Source of the DNA: AG-12 sp027319585
GTDB lineage: Bacteria > Chloroflexota > Dormibacteria > Aeolococcales > Bog-877
Direction of reading: 5' to 3'
DNA: 64,000 bases
NCBI GenBank assembly: GCA_027319585.1
Contig: DAHVMY010000002.1
Coordinates: 1-64,000 of the forward strand
A program made the position numbers and the translations under genes. Every line of letters starts with the position of its first letter. Position 1 is the stretch's first letter. Below the pieces are notes generated by a model. That model searched no databases. It was not told where the DNA came from and saw only the letters and a program-made list of their open reading frames with translations. Below, piece after piece: positions 1-8,904 of this stretch.

Positions 1-25
1 CCCTCGCCCACTCCTTCAAGTTCAT
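1..25 (-). CDS. IS607-type serine recombinase TnpA, first 8 codons only
   Basis: Eight codons are visible, reading MNLKEWAR, starting at the ATG complementary to 23-25, with GGAG directly upstream. This peptide is the typical start of IS607-family TnpA proteins, whose N-terminus is a MerR-like DNA-binding domain followed by a serine recombinase domain. The rest lies outside the window. Eight residues are a short basis, so the call rests on the characteristic peptide plus the disrupted gene next to it. Confidence 0.55.
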
Positions 26-72
26 CTCCGCTCACTATAGCTCAGCGTACGAGCAACTGTTCGTAACCCCCG
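1..72 (-). mobile_element. Left end of an IS607-family insertion element (runs off the window)
   Basis: ABC ATPase coding similarity stops abruptly near position 74, and the sequence to the left looks foreign. It contains an inverted repeat, TACGA at 48-52 and TCGTA at 61-65, then a recombinase-like reading frame starting at 25 and running leftwards. IS607 elements move by a serine recombinase, lack terminal inverted repeats and carry short recombinase-binding repeats near their ends, which fits. The exact boundary (about 66-74) is inferred from where the ABC protein stops making sense. Confidence 0.6.
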
Positions 73-289
73 CGCCGGAGGTGGGGGCGGAGAGGCCCAG
101 CAGCAGCCGAACGGCGGTGGTCTTGCCTGCACCGTTCGGGCCCAGGAAACCAAACACCTCACCGCGGGGCACCGTCATGCTCAGCCCCGCTAGCGCGAAC
201 TTGCGGCCGTAGCGCTTGCTCAACTCGCGCACAGCGATGGCCAACTCGGACGCGGTGGCGGCTGGCCCGGCTGCCGCTGGATCCAACAC
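35..289 (-). pseudogene. ABC transporter ATP-binding protein, truncated after the Walker A region
   Basis: The protein starts at a GTG at 289, with AAGGT about 10 bases upstream and no alternative start before the arsC stop. It has the ABC ATPase N-terminal strand pattern and a clean Walker A motif (GPNGAGKTT) near residue 55, followed by the usual LLLGLSAPTSG. Sense is then lost and the frame stops at residue 84, whereas such ATPases run to 230-320 residues; signature motif and Walker B are missing. The break coincides with the IS607-like end. The gene sits 40 bases behind arsC in the same direction, so it was probably part of an arsenic or multidrug efflux operon. An assembly join is the alternative explanation. 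Confidence 0.7.
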
Positions 290-328
290 CGGAGAAACCT
301 TACCCGGTGCCAGCCGGGCCGTGGTGCC

Positions 329-730
329 TCAACTCGAACTGCGATCCAGCTCCTGGACCAGAGCCGCCACCCGCTCGGCGATGTCGTCACGGATCCGCCT
401 CACCTCGCCGATGGGCCGGTCCTTGGGGTCGGGGAGCGCCCAGTCGATGTAGCGCTTGCCGGGAATGTACGGGCATTTGTCGCCGCATCCCATGGTCACC
501 ACCACGTCCGCCCAGCCGGCCAGTTCCTCAGTGAGCGGGGCCGGACGGCGGGCGCTCAGATCCTGCCCGATCTCGGCCATCGCCGCCAGGACGTTGGGGT
601 GGATCACCTCGGCCGGGGTGGTGCCCGCGCATGCGGCCAGGTGACGGCCCTGGGCCTCCACCTCGAAGAGGGCGCGACTCATCTGGGAACGCCCGGCGTT
701 GTGGAGGCAGACGAATAGGACGTTGGTCAT
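329..730 (-). CDS. arsC: Arsenate reductase / low-molecular-weight protein tyrosine phosphatase family
   Basis: The 133-aa protein begins MTNVLFVCLHNAGRS, carrying the CX5R(S/T) phosphate-binding loop at residues 8-15 (C-LHNAG-R-S). Further cysteines (MGCGDKCP) and an ALPDPK segment match thioredoxin-coupled arsenate reductases, which reduce As(V) to As(III) in the cytoplasm with resolving cysteines around residue 80-90. Length fits the family (130-140 aa). I chose the ATG at 730 because the family begins exactly there; the upstream open frame is arginine-rich and non-homologous. An interrupted ABC ATPase follows. Arsenate reduction is more likely than tyrosine phosphatase activity because of the extra cysteines. 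Confidence 0.85.
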   Translation of the reverse strand: MTNVLFVCLHNAGRSQMSRALFEVEAQGRHLAACAGTTPAEVIHPNVLAAMAEIGQDLSARRPAPLTEELAGWADVVVTMGCGDKCPYIPGKRYIDWALPDPKDRPIGEVRRIRDDIAERVAALVQELDRSSS

Positions 731-969
731 GGCCGGATCCATCCTGTCACTCGAGTCTCCACGCCTCCTCACTGCGCTGGCTCTCGCGGCTCCCAAGCCC
801 GGCTCCGAGGCCGTACGCAACAAGACTAATCGTTTGCCGACGATTGCCGATCGTCTGCGTCTGCGGACGGAGGCGCGAGCACCGGTGCCAGGCACGGCCG
901 GGGCGAATCCGGCGCGAGCCAGCCGGGCATCCCCTGTAACGGAGAGGGCAAAGGACGTAGGATCAGCCG
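731..969. other. Intergenic region between divergent arsC and the membrane protein gene
   Basis: It holds no convincing reading frame or RNA. It should contain the divergent promoters. An AGGA-type ribosome binding sequence for the rightward gene lies at about 959-962. Confidence 0.5.
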
Positions 970-1560
970 ATGAGCAAGTCCATGGCCCAGTCCGAGGTCG
1001 AGTCGGCCCGGGCGACGCTCTGGTCCCTGCCCTCGCGGCTGCGGCGGCGATATCGCGAGACGGCGGCGGAGCGTCCTGACGAGGAGATCAACCTGCGGGT
1101 CCTCACCTCGTTCCTGGGGACCTTTGCCACCGTGCGGATCATCACCCATGGGATCAAGGGCAACTGGCTGCCCTTGAAGAACATCGAGTTGGGCGGCCGG
1201 CAGGGGACCCACCCGCTGCACATCCACCACCTGGTCTGGGGGATCCTCACTCTGACCTGCTGCGGTTATTTGGGGCTGCTGCGCTCGGAGCATCACTGGC
1301 GGCGGCGCCTGGCTCCCTTCTACGGCGCCGGAGCCGCCCTGACCTTCGATGAGTTCGCTCTCTGGCTTCGGCTTGAGGACGACTACTGGAGCACCCAGGG
1401 GCGAGCCAGCGTGGATGCGGTGGTTCTGCTCGGTTCCGTCTTCGGGACCGCGGTCGCCGCTCCATCGTTTTGGCAACGGATCTTCGACGAGGTGGTCAAG
1501 ACCGCTGGTCCCGCCCGACTAACCGGCAAGATCCGGAAGTCGACCACTCAGCGCGCATGA
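970..1560 (+). CDS. Conserved integral membrane protein of unknown function
   Basis: 196 aa. After a basic N-terminal 50 residues there are about three or four hydrophobic segments (near residues 52-65, 88-105, 118-135 and 150-165). Two polar motifs stand out: HPLHIHHLVWG near residue 80, and DEFALWLRLEDDYW near residue 125, which would place histidines and acidic residues close to the membrane. I recognise this arrangement from uncharacterised actinobacterial membrane proteins; no function is known to me. The clustered His and Asp/Glu residues suggest metal binding, which is inference. It stands alone, starts at an ATG, and is followed 34 bases later by the next gene on the same strand. Confidence 0.7.
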   Translation: MSKSMAQSEVESARATLWSLPSRLRRRYRETAAERPDEEINLRVLTSFLGTFATVRIITHGIKGNWLPLKNIELGGRQGTHPLHIHHLVWGILTLTCCGYLGLLRSEHHWRRRLAPFYGAGAALTFDEFALWLRLEDDYWSTQGRASVDAVVLLGSVFGTAVAAPSFWQRIFDEVVKTAGPARLTGKIRKSTTQRA

Positions 1561-1594
1561 TCGCGCTGACCAGTCCCCCACAGAGGTAGCAGCG

Positions 1595-2773
1595 GTGCCA
1601 GACGAGTTCCTCACCATCGAACAGGTCGCCCAACAGCTGGCCCTCCCCCCGGAGATGATCCGCCGCAGGATCGAGTCGGGGGATATCCCAGTCCACTGGG
1701 TGGAGGCCGACGGAAAGCTGGAGATGCGCGTAGCTCGGGAGGATATCTCCCCCGGAGCGGAGACCGATGTTGGCTACGGCGGCGCCCCGCTGTTCGCAGC
1801 TCCAGGTTCCGCCACGGAATCGGAAGTCCCAGCCTCGACTCCCCCCGATGCCCCGGGGACCGACTGGCCCAGCGCCTCCGAGGCGCAGTACCCGCAAGGA
1901 CTGTGGACGCCCGTAGAGGAGTCCTCGGCATCCGACAGCGCCCCGTGGGGCGTGGGTGACGAGGAGATCCCGCTGACGGAGCCGGAGGGCGAGACCGTCC
2001 CGGTGTGGAGGCCGGACCCCGCGACCTGGGACGACGAGCCCTTGGAGGCCACCGAGGCGGGGGCCGGGGAGGTCGTCCCTCCGGCAGCGGATGGCAGCAC
2101 GGGAGCATTCGGGGCGTTCGATGGTGAGGGCGCCCCGTCGGCGGAGGCCGACGGGGATGCTGGATCCCCGTTCGGATGGAGCTCGGGGCAGCCTTCCTCA
2201 ACCCCCACGCCCGAACCACCACCCTTCTCGGACACGGTCGCCGACGACGACTCGGGACTCGACTTCGGCCCCAACCCGGAGGCGGCGGAGACGGCCGAGT
2301 CCCCGTTCATGGCACCCCCGGCGCCCGGGTTCGGATACACGGGTCATTACGAGGACGAGGAATCGCTGGAGGACTCCGTCGGCTCCGGGCCGCCTCAGCC
2401 GAGCGCCCCGGCGGAGGTGGCGGCTGGTGCCGGCGAGGAGGTGGCGGCGCCCTCGACCATGCTGAACGCGAGCACCCAGGGGCCGGGCACCCTGGCGATC
2501 AACTCCCTGGACGCTCGCGAACTCGTGGCCGGACTCTTTGAGAGGTGGGAGCGTGCCTTGGAGCAGCGGATCCAGGCCGAGCAGCGGCTGCGGTTCGAGG
2601 CGGAGCTGGAGCAGCGTATGCGCCAGGTGCGCGACCTGCGCCAGGAGCTGGACCAGACCAGGCAGGCGCAGGCGGCCGAATTGGCCGAGCGCGAGCGCGA
2701 GGTGCTGGAACTGCGCAACCGCATTCGGGAGCTCGAACAGGCGCCCCGGGGCCGCGGTCTGTTCCGGCGCTGA
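1595..2773 (+). CDS. Hypothetical protein: excisionase/MerR-like helix-turn-helix, disordered middle, C-terminal coiled coil
   Basis: 392 aa from a GTG start. Residues 5-50 (LTIEQVAQQLALPPEMIRRRIESGDIP) look like the short helix-turn-helix of MerR/excisionase proteins. Residues 60-290 are Pro/Glu/Ser/Asp/Gly-rich and probably disordered. Residues 305-385 form a long charged coiled coil (heptads rich in Glu, Arg, Gln, Leu), ending in RGLFRR. This layout suggests a DNA- or surface-binding scaffold that oligomerises through its tail. It lies 42 bases upstream of dnaG and could be cotranscribed with it. I do not recognise a named family and assign no function. Confidence 0.6.
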   Translation: MPDEFLTIEQVAQQLALPPEMIRRRIESGDIPVHWVEADGKLEMRVAREDISPGAETDVGYGGAPLFAAPGSATESEVPASTPPDAPGTDWPSASEAQYPQGLWTPVEESSASDSAPWGVGDEEIPLTEPEGETVPVWRPDPATWDDEPLEATEAGAGEVVPPAADGSTGAFGAFDGEGAPSAEADGDAGSPFGWSSGQPSSTPTPEPPPFSDTVADDDSGLDFGPNPEAAETAESPFMAPPAPGFGYTGHYEDEESLEDSVGSGPPQPSAPAEVAAGAGEEVAAPSTMLNASTQGPGTLAINSLDARELVAGLFERWERALEQRIQAEQRLRFEAELEQRMRQVRDLRQELDQTRQAQAAELAEREREVLELRNRIRELEQAPRGRGLFRR

Positions 2774-2815
2774 TCGCCGCCTCCAGACCGGCCTCCCCGG
2801 CGGACCAGGGGCAAG

Positions 2816-4606
2816 GTGATGGCCGCGTCGACTGACGTCGAGGAGGTCAAGTCCCGCCTCAGCATCGTGGATGTCATCGGCGGCTATGTGCGCCTGCAGC
2901 GCGCGGGCCGAGAATACCGTGGGCTGTGCCCGTTCCATCTCGAGCGCAGCCCTTCCTTCTACGTCAACCCGGAGAAGCAGCTGTGGAACTGCCACGGCTG
3001 TCATTTGGGAGGTGACCTGATCAAGTTCGTCGAATTGATCGACCACACCGACTTCCGCGGCGCCCTGGAGGAGCTGGCCAAGCGGGCTGGGGTCGATCTG
3101 GCGCCGCCGCAACAGCTGACCCCGCAGCAGCTGCGGCAGGCGCGGCTTCGGGAGAGCTCGCTTCGGCTCAACCAGATGGCCGCCGACTTCTATCACGAGG
3201 TCCTGTTGCATCATGAGGCCGGCCAACCCGGGCGGGAGTTCCTGGAGCGGCGCGGCCTGACGGCTGCGGACGTCGAGGCCTTCCATCTGGGCTACGCCCC
3301 CCAGGGGCGGCGCCGAGACAATCTTGTCCGCTACCTCCTCCGCAAGGAGGCGACCGCCGAGGAGATCGTGGCGGCCGGCTTGGGCGACAGCCGCGGCGGC
3401 CTGGGGGATTTCTTCAGGCGCCGGATCATAATCCCGATCCGCGACGAGCGCCAGCGCTGGGTGGGCTTCGGCGGCCGGGCCCTGGGCGACGAACTGCCCA
3501 AGTACCTCAACACCCGCTCCACCGCCGTCTTCGACAAGTCGCGGGTGCTGTTCGGACTGGACCGGGCCGTGGCCGCCATCTCCAAGGAGCGACGCGCGAC
3601 CCTGGTCGAGGGCTACTTCGACGTCATCGGGGCTCACCGGAGTGGCCTCAGCACCGCCGTCTCGACTTCAGGTACCGCGCTCACCGAGGTCCAGGTGCGC
3701 TTGCTGCGCCGTTTTGCGGACGAGGTCGTGGTCTGCTTCGACGGGGATGCCGCCGGCCAGCGCGCCGCCCGGCGTGCCGTCGACCTGCTGGCCGGGGCGG
3801 GGATGATCTGTCGGCTCACCGTGATGCCGGACGGTCTCGACCCCGACGACCTGGGCCGCGAGGATCCGGACCGGCTGCGTCGGCTGGTCGGCGACGCTCC
3901 TCCCGCGTTTGAGGTTCTGATCGACCAGGCCCTGGGCGACGCGTCCTCGCAGTCCGGGACGCTGCGCCAGGATGCGCTGCGGCGGGCCATGGGGGTTCTG
4001 GCCAGGATCCCCGAGGCGAGCATTCGGGAGCTCTACGCCGAACGGGTCGGGCGCAGGCTGGGGATCGCCCCGGGGCGGATTCTGGAGGATGTGGAGCGGG
4101 GAGTGCGCTCAGCTGTGCGAGGTGGCGGTTTGGACCCCGGTCCGACGGGGAACAGTGCAATGGGCGCGTCTACCCATTTGCTGGGTCTGCTGGTGGCCAG
4201 GCCCGGGCTGGTTGCGGAGGTCAGAGATCGATATCAGGTCACTCGAGGTGACTTTCCCGATCCGAAGGATGGAGATTTGTACTCTGTCCTGTGTGAGTCC
4301 CTGCCCGCCACGCCCGAGCCTGACGCCTTGGCCCCGGACCTGGCCCACCGCATCGTCGAAGTCGGAAACGCCGACCTTCCGGAGCTGGCGGAAGAATCTG
4401 ATGAGAGGCGTCTGCAGAGGGCCCTGGAGGACTGCGTGAGGACGATTCGAATCGAGGTGGCCGAGAGGACCGCGAGCATGCTGCAGGACCAACTGGCCGG
4501 GCTCGGCCATCACCGGGCGGGCTCAGCCCCGGCTTTGGTCGCCGAGCTCGAGGGCGTGCGACGGCGCATCGAACAGCTGCGGCGCGGCGACGGATTGGAG
4601 GCGTGA
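2816..4606 (+). CDS. dnaG: DNA primase DnaG
   Basis: 596 aa. It makes the RNA primers for replication. The N-terminal zinc-binding domain has ligands C38, H41, C59 and C62 (CPFH ... CHGC). The catalytic core carries the Toprim acidic motifs VEGYFDV near residue 265 and FDGDAAG near 308. A C-terminal helical region, likely the DnaB-interacting part, follows from about residue 440. The start is a GTG at 2816 immediately followed by an ATG at 2819; both are plausible. It is followed after one base by the primary sigma factor gene, a classic dnaG-rpoD macromolecular synthesis pairing (rpsU is not present here). Confidence 0.97.
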   Translation: MMAASTDVEEVKSRLSIVDVIGGYVRLQRAGREYRGLCPFHLERSPSFYVNPEKQLWNCHGCHLGGDLIKFVELIDHTDFRGALEELAKRAGVDLAPPQQLTPQQLRQARLRESSLRLNQMAADFYHEVLLHHEAGQPGREFLERRGLTAADVEAFHLGYAPQGRRRDNLVRYLLRKEATAEEIVAAGLGDSRGGLGDFFRRRIIIPIRDERQRWVGFGGRALGDELPKYLNTRSTAVFDKSRVLFGLDRAVAAISKERRATLVEGYFDVIGAHRSGLSTAVSTSGTALTEVQVRLLRRFADEVVVCFDGDAAGQRAARRAVDLLAGAGMICRLTVMPDGLDPDDLGREDPDRLRRLVGDAPPAFEVLIDQALGDASSQSGTLRQDALRRAMGVLARIPEASIRELYAERVGRRLGIAPGRILEDVERGVRSAVRGGGLDPGPTGNSAMGASTHLLGLLVARPGLVAEVRDRYQVTRGDFPDPKDGDLYSVLCESLPATPEPDALAPDLAHRIVEVGNADLPELAEESDERRLQRALEDCVRTIRIEVAERTASMLQDQLAGLGHHRAGSAPALVAELEGVRRRIEQLRRGDGLEA

Positions 4607-4607
4607 T

Positions 4608-5714
4608 TTGGCAAGGGCAATGAGGGTGACGGCACCGCTGTCGCCACCCCGCACCGAGGATTTGGTCAAGGCTGCGGAGCAGCTGATCCTCAAGGGCAAG
4701 GAGCAGGGGTTCCTGAGTCCGAGCGAGATCATCGATCCGTTCCCGGAGCTCGACACCGACCCGGAGCAGATGGAGCGGCTGTTCGTCCTGTTCCGGGAGA
4801 TGGGGATCGTGGTCTCGGACGGGGACAAGGACTTCGACGCCGACGAGTCCGATGACGAGCTGCTGGCGGCCGACGCCGACGCCGTTTCCCTCGACGACCC
4901 GGTGCGCATGTACCTCAAGGAGATCGGGCGCGTCTCTCTGTTGAAGGCGGAGGACGAGGTCTATCTCGCCAAGCTCATCGAGCAGGGCGACGAGGATGCC
5001 AAGCATCGCCTGACCGAGGCCAACCTGCGCCTGGTGGTCTCCATCGCCAAGAAGTACATCGGACGCGGCATGTCCTTCCTGGACCTCATCCAGGAAGGCA
5101 ACATGGGGCTGATCCGGGCGGTCGAGAAGTTCGATTACCACAAGGGTTACAAGTTCTCCACCTACGCCACCTGGTGGATCCGCCAGGCCATCACCCGCGC
5201 GATCGCGGATCAGGCCCGCACCATCCGGATCCCGGTCCACATGGTGGAGACGATCAACAAGCTGGTGCGGATCTCCCGGCGCCTGCTGCAGGAGCTGGGG
5301 CGCGAGCCCTCGGATCCCGAGATCGGGGAGGAGATGGGCATCACTCCCGACCGGGTCCGCGAGATTGTCAAGGTCGCCCAGGACCCCGTGTCCCTGGAGA
5401 CCCCGATCGGTGAGGAGGAGGACTCCCACCTCGGCGACTTCGTCCCCGACAGCGAAGCGGTCGCGCCCTCGGAGGCCGCGTCGCTCACCATGCTGCGCAC
5501 TGAGGTGGAGGACATCCTGGACACCCTGACCCCCCGGGAGCGGCGGGTGCTGCAGCTTCGCTTCGGCCTGATCGATGGCCACCAGCGCACCCTGGAAGAG
5601 GTCGGCAAGCGCTTCGGGGTCACGCGGGAACGGATCCGACAGATCGAGGCCAAGGCCCTGCGCAAGCTGCGCCACCCCTCGCGCAGCATGAAGCTCAAGG
5701 ACTACCTGGAGTAG
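4608..5714 (+). CDS. rpoD: Primary RNA polymerase sigma factor (sigma-70, RpoD/SigA)
   Basis: 368 aa. Region 1.2 (DDPVRMYLKEIGR) begins near residue 97. Region 2, with the -10-recognising and core-binding helices (GNMGLIRAVEKFD, YATWWIRQAITRAIADQ), spans about 135-210; region 3 follows. Region 4, with the -35 helix-turn-helix (GVTRERIRQIEAKALRKLR), covers about 300-360. The end, KLKDYLE, is typical of primary sigma factors. The TTG start is supported by GGAGG 7 bases upstream; an in-frame ATG at 4620 is the alternative. The N-terminal acidic region is short compared with E. coli RpoD. It is coupled to dnaG. Confidence 0.96.
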   Translation: MARAMRVTAPLSPPRTEDLVKAAEQLILKGKEQGFLSPSEIIDPFPELDTDPEQMERLFVLFREMGIVVSDGDKDFDADESDDELLAADADAVSLDDPVRMYLKEIGRVSLLKAEDEVYLAKLIEQGDEDAKHRLTEANLRLVVSIAKKYIGRGMSFLDLIQEGNMGLIRAVEKFDYHKGYKFSTYATWWIRQAITRAIADQARTIRIPVHMVETINKLVRISRRLLQELGREPSDPEIGEEMGITPDRVREIVKVAQDPVSLETPIGEEEDSHLGDFVPDSEAVAPSEAASLTMLRTEVEDILDTLTPRERRVLQLRFGLIDGHQRTLEEVGKRFGVTRERIRQIEAKALRKLRHPSRSMKLKDYLE

Positions 5715-6396
5715 CGCCTCAGTCGCTCGTCCGGGCCCGGAGTCAGATCGCGCAGGGGCAGGAAGTTGTGGAGGGGCCCCTGATGGGATCGGCAGGACCC
5801 CCGGGGCTGCGGTCGCCGACTCGATCAAGGACCAGCTGGCACGACCTCGGCGCCGGCGAACAGCTCTCGCGGTCGATCGCCAGATCGCCCGGTGGGACCA
5901 GACCCCCACCCTGCGGCACTGCCAAGGTGGCCCTGGATCTCGAGGGCGTCCCGCCCCTCCGGGGCGCGCACGGTCCCACCCGTCGCTGATTGGACGGTGC
6001 CCCAGACCGCTGCCCGGTCCTCTTACCTCATGGTCGGGGCGGCTACGGCGACTGCCTGAGGGACCTCAGCACGCCCACCGACGCGGGTCGGGCCACCGGC
6101 AGACCGAAGGTGACAGGAGCGTGCGACAGCTGCTCCGCGCCGGATAAGAGGTGACGTGACCGCCGCTGGGGCTAGGCCAATCGCGGTCCAGTGCGGTCCT
6201 TGCAACCCGATCCCGGTGGATCCAGCCATCTCCACCCCCGATCTCGCGCCTTGGCGCTTCCGGTGTGGGCGACATCTCGTTGGCGAAGCTGGGTTGGAGA
6301 GGCCGGCTGGCAGCGGGGGCCACCGCGGCAGAGAGCAGCACGGTCCGCCCCAACCGCCCCGATTGACTTCTGCCGCGGCGGCCAGGCGTTCCCTGG
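5715..6396. other. 682-base gap, no gene seen
   Basis: It lies between the sigma factor gene and the convergent S9 peptidase gene. Open frames here are short and have no recognisable protein character; no tRNA-like or riboswitch-like fold was seen. It may hold a decayed gene or simply terminators. Confidence 0.4.
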
Positions 6397-8385
6397 TCAG
6401 CGGCCCACCCCAAGGTGGGAGTCGAAGAATGCCAGGGTCCGCTCCGCCATGTCGATCCTGGCGGCGGTGCTACGGACCCCATGGCCCTCTTGAGGGTACA
6501 GCACCAACTCGGTCTCCACTCCGGCGGCGAGCAGGGCCTGGTGGAACTCCACCGCCTGCCCCGGCGGGGTGCAACGGTCGACCATCCCGGCCGCCAGCAG
6601 GGTGGGAGTCTCTGACCGGTGCGCGAAGAAGACCGGGCTGCGCTGGTAATAAACCCCGCCCTCGGTGCAAGGACTCCCCTGCAGGTACATCGCATCGAAG
6701 TCGGGGATGTTGCTGGCGAAGTGCTGGCTGTACCAGTCCGTGACCGGCGACCCGGCGACCGCGGCCTTGAACCTGGTGGTCCGGGTGGTCAGCCAGCAGC
6801 TCATGTAGCCACCGTGACTCACCCCGTAAACTCCGAGGCGATTGGGGTCAGACAGCCCCTGCTCCACCAGCAGGTCGAGCCCGCTCAGGTGATCATCGAC
6901 CTCGCCCCCGCCATAGTCACCGAGCTCCATCGCGAGAAACTCCTGACCGCGGCCGCTGCTTCCCCGGGGATTCGGCATCAGCACGGCATAGCCGCGAGCC
7001 GACAGCGCTGCCACCAACATCAGGTGCGGGACCGGCCAGGACGCCCGCCAGCAATGGGCAGGTCCACCGTGGACCACCAGGATGGTGGGGTAGGGCGGGC
7101 TCCCGAGCCGGGGGGCCGCGAAGTAGCCGGAGATGGACAAGCCGCCCGTGGAGGCCCAGCGCACCACCTCAATCTGGCCCAGCTGCTCCTTCAACCAGAG
7201 CTGACCTGGATCCGCGAAGCTGGCCAGGGTCGTCAGCTCCCCGCGGTCCACGCGGGCCAGGTGTGGAGGCTCCGCCCAGGATTCGGCGCAGAAGATGGCG
7301 CCGCCTTCGGGATGGGGTTCCGCCTCGGGGTAAGCCCAGTTCGAGGACGTGACCAGCCCCTGGTGATGCCGGACCAGCGCGCCATCGCGAAGATCGCACT
7401 CCAGGATCACGGTCTCGGTGTCGCGGACACCGCTGACCAGGACCCGATCGCGGTCCCGGAACCGCAGGCAGGTGGCGTCCACACCATCGAGGTCAAGGCG
7501 CCTCACAGCGCCGCCGTGCCGGTCCAAGAGGACGACATCGCCGGCCACGAGCCCGCGGTCGCTGGCCAGGCCCTCGATGACGCCGAGAACCGATCCGTCG
7601 GCCGAGGCGCTCGGGCTGCCGAGCTGGGTCCGTGGCCGGTACACCGTGCTATGCCCCGAGCCGTCCAGCGCGATGAGCTCGAGCCGCGACTTCGTCCAAT
7701 CGCCCTCCCAGGGCAGGTTTGAGGCCACCGCGAGCAGGGAGTCCCCCGCCACCGCACCCTCCCAGATGTTCAGCCCCTCCTCGGAGATGCGGCGGCATGC
7801 GCCGCCTTCGATCTCGACCACAGTCGCCACCCTCCAGCCACGCAGCTCGGGGCCACCTCGATGGACGGTCGGCTCCCATGGCTGGCGGTCCTCCTCCTGG
7901 CTGCTCGCGGCCACGGTGCCGGATCCGCTGGCAACTCCCTGCTCCGCCCCCTCCTCTGCCGCCAGGACCACCAGCCGCTTGGAGTCGGCACACCAATGCA
8001 CCGACTCGGCACTGAGCCCCGGCAGATCGAGGCGTCGAACCGACTCGGGGTCTCCCGTGGCCATCACCCAGGGGGAGAACAGCCCCGGGCTGCCGTGGTC
8101 CGAAATCCAGGCGATGAGCTCTCCACTCGGGCTCCACCGGCCACTGTGCTCGCCACAATCCTGGTGCGAGGTCAGCGGCGTCATCTGTTCGGTGGCGAGA
8201 CTGAGAACGAACAGGGCGGTCGTGGGCCGACCGATTAGGTCCAGCCTCAACTCACCGGTGAACAGCACCAGCGTGCCATCCGGCGAGATGCTCATATCGG
8301 CGGCGCTGGAGACCCGACGAAGACCGGGTTCCAAGGTGTTGCGGAAGAGATCGGCAGCGGTGACCGGGGCGGGGGAAGCGGCCAA
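6397..8385 (-). CDS. S9 family prolyl oligopeptidase (acylaminoacyl-peptidase/DPP-like)
   Basis: 662 aa. An N-terminal beta-propeller-like half (WD/TolB-type repeats, residues about 20-400) is followed by an alpha/beta hydrolase domain. The catalytic serine sits in YGVSHGGY near residue 523. The acid is probably the Asp in MVDRCTPP near 602 and the histidine that of EGHGV near 633, in the order expected for family S9. HGGPAHCW near residue 450 is the oxyanion-side motif. No signal peptide is seen, so it is probably cytoplasmic and hydrolyses short peptides. The TTG start is supported by a perfect AGGAGG 7 bases upstream. Confidence 0.92.
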   Translation of the reverse strand: MAASPAPVTAADLFRNTLEPGLRRVSSAADMSISPDGTLVLFTGELRLDLIGRPTTALFVLSLATEQMTPLTSHQDCGEHSGRWSPSGELIAWISDHGSPGLFSPWVMATGDPESVRRLDLPGLSAESVHWCADSKRLVVLAAEEGAEQGVASGSGTVAASSQEEDRQPWEPTVHRGGPELRGWRVATVVEIEGGACRRISEEGLNIWEGAVAGDSLLAVASNLPWEGDWTKSRLELIALDGSGHSTVYRPRTQLGSPSASADGSVLGVIEGLASDRGLVAGDVVLLDRHGGAVRRLDLDGVDATCLRFRDRDRVLVSGVRDTETVILECDLRDGALVRHHQGLVTSSNWAYPEAEPHPEGGAIFCAESWAEPPHLARVDRGELTTLASFADPGQLWLKEQLGQIEVVRWASTGGLSISGYFAAPRLGSPPYPTILVVHGGPAHCWRASWPVPHLMLVAALSARGYAVLMPNPRGSSGRGQEFLAMELGDYGGGEVDDHLSGLDLLVEQGLSDPNRLGVYGVSHGGYMSCWLTTRTTRFKAAVAGSPVTDWYSQHFASNIPDFDAMYLQGSPCTEGGVYYQRSPVFFAHRSETPTLLAAGMVDRCTPPGQAVEFHQALLAAGVETELVLYPQEGHGVRSTAARIDMAERTLAFFDSHLGVGR

Positions 8386-8500
8386 GCGGGATCCTCCTGT
8401 GTACTGGGGGGACGGCGGACCGCCCTTGCCGACAGCCTACCTGCCCACCAGTGGACTCGACTGTCGCGCATCGGGCGGGGCGCACCAACGCCATCTCCCG

Positions 8501-8506
8501 TAGACT
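8501..8506 (+). promoter_or_regulatory. Probable -10 box of the tRNA-Asn gene
   Basis: TAGACT ends 14 bases before the tRNA 5' end. No good -35 box is evident. Confidence 0.4.
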
Positions 8507-8520
8507 TGAGCCACCGTCGG

Positions 8521-8595
8521 TCCGGAGTAGCTCAACGGTAGAGCAGGCGGCTGTTAACCGCAAGGTTCACGGTTCGAATCCGTGCTCCGGAGCCA
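8521..8595 (+). tRNA. tRNA-Asn (anticodon GTT)
   Basis: The acceptor stem TCCGGAG (8521-8527) pairs with CTCCGGA (8585-8591), followed by G and an encoded CCA (8593-8595). The D arm is present (GCTC...GAGC). The anticodon loop CTGTTAA gives GTT. The T arm contains the standard GGTTCGAATCC. All parts fold canonically; the first anticodon-stem pair is mismatched. Confidence 0.96.
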
Positions 8596-8634
8596 TCACC
8601 AAGCGAATCGCGCTGCGCGCCTGGCACGGTCGCG

Positions 8635-8904
8635 TCACGCGGGCCGATGGCTCGCAGCCTGCTCCCAGGCGGCGTCGCAGAGCGCGTTGTACTCCTCATC
8701 GGTGAGCCTGCCGTCCGCCCACATTTGGTCGACCTCGCCCCAGGTGCCATTGCCCGGCGTCATGTGGTCGAAGCCGTCGGGGTCCGGCTGCGGGGCCTCC
8801 CAGACGCGGTTCGCCCACCGCTGGGCGAGGTTGGGGAAGTTCAGGCGCCCAGCGCGGTAGGCCTCCAGGTCCTTCTCGGCCTGGCTCTCAGTTTCCTTCG
8901 CCAT
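8635..8904 (-). CDS. Small hypothetical protein
   Basis: 89 aa, start ATG at 8904 with a GGAGAAGG-like ribosome binding sequence upstream. It is acidic and tryptophan-rich (WANRVWEAPQPDPDG, WADGRLTDEEYNALCDAAWEQ), soluble, with no signal or membrane segment. It overlaps the end of the upstream small gene by 17 bases, so the two are probably translated together. No family recognised. Its mixed, non-repetitive composition and good start context argue for a real gene. Confidence 0.55.
   Translation of the reverse strand: MAKETESQAEKDLEAYRAGRLNFPNLAQRWANRVWEAPQPDPDGFDHMTPGNGTWGEVDQMWADGRLTDEEYNALCDAAWEQAASHRPA

Noticed and set aside
2198..3637. 479-codon minus-strand frame opposite dnaG, and similar long frames opposite rpoD, selB, the kinase gene and hppA
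   Set aside because: High-GC antisense shadows; the plus-strand genes are certain.
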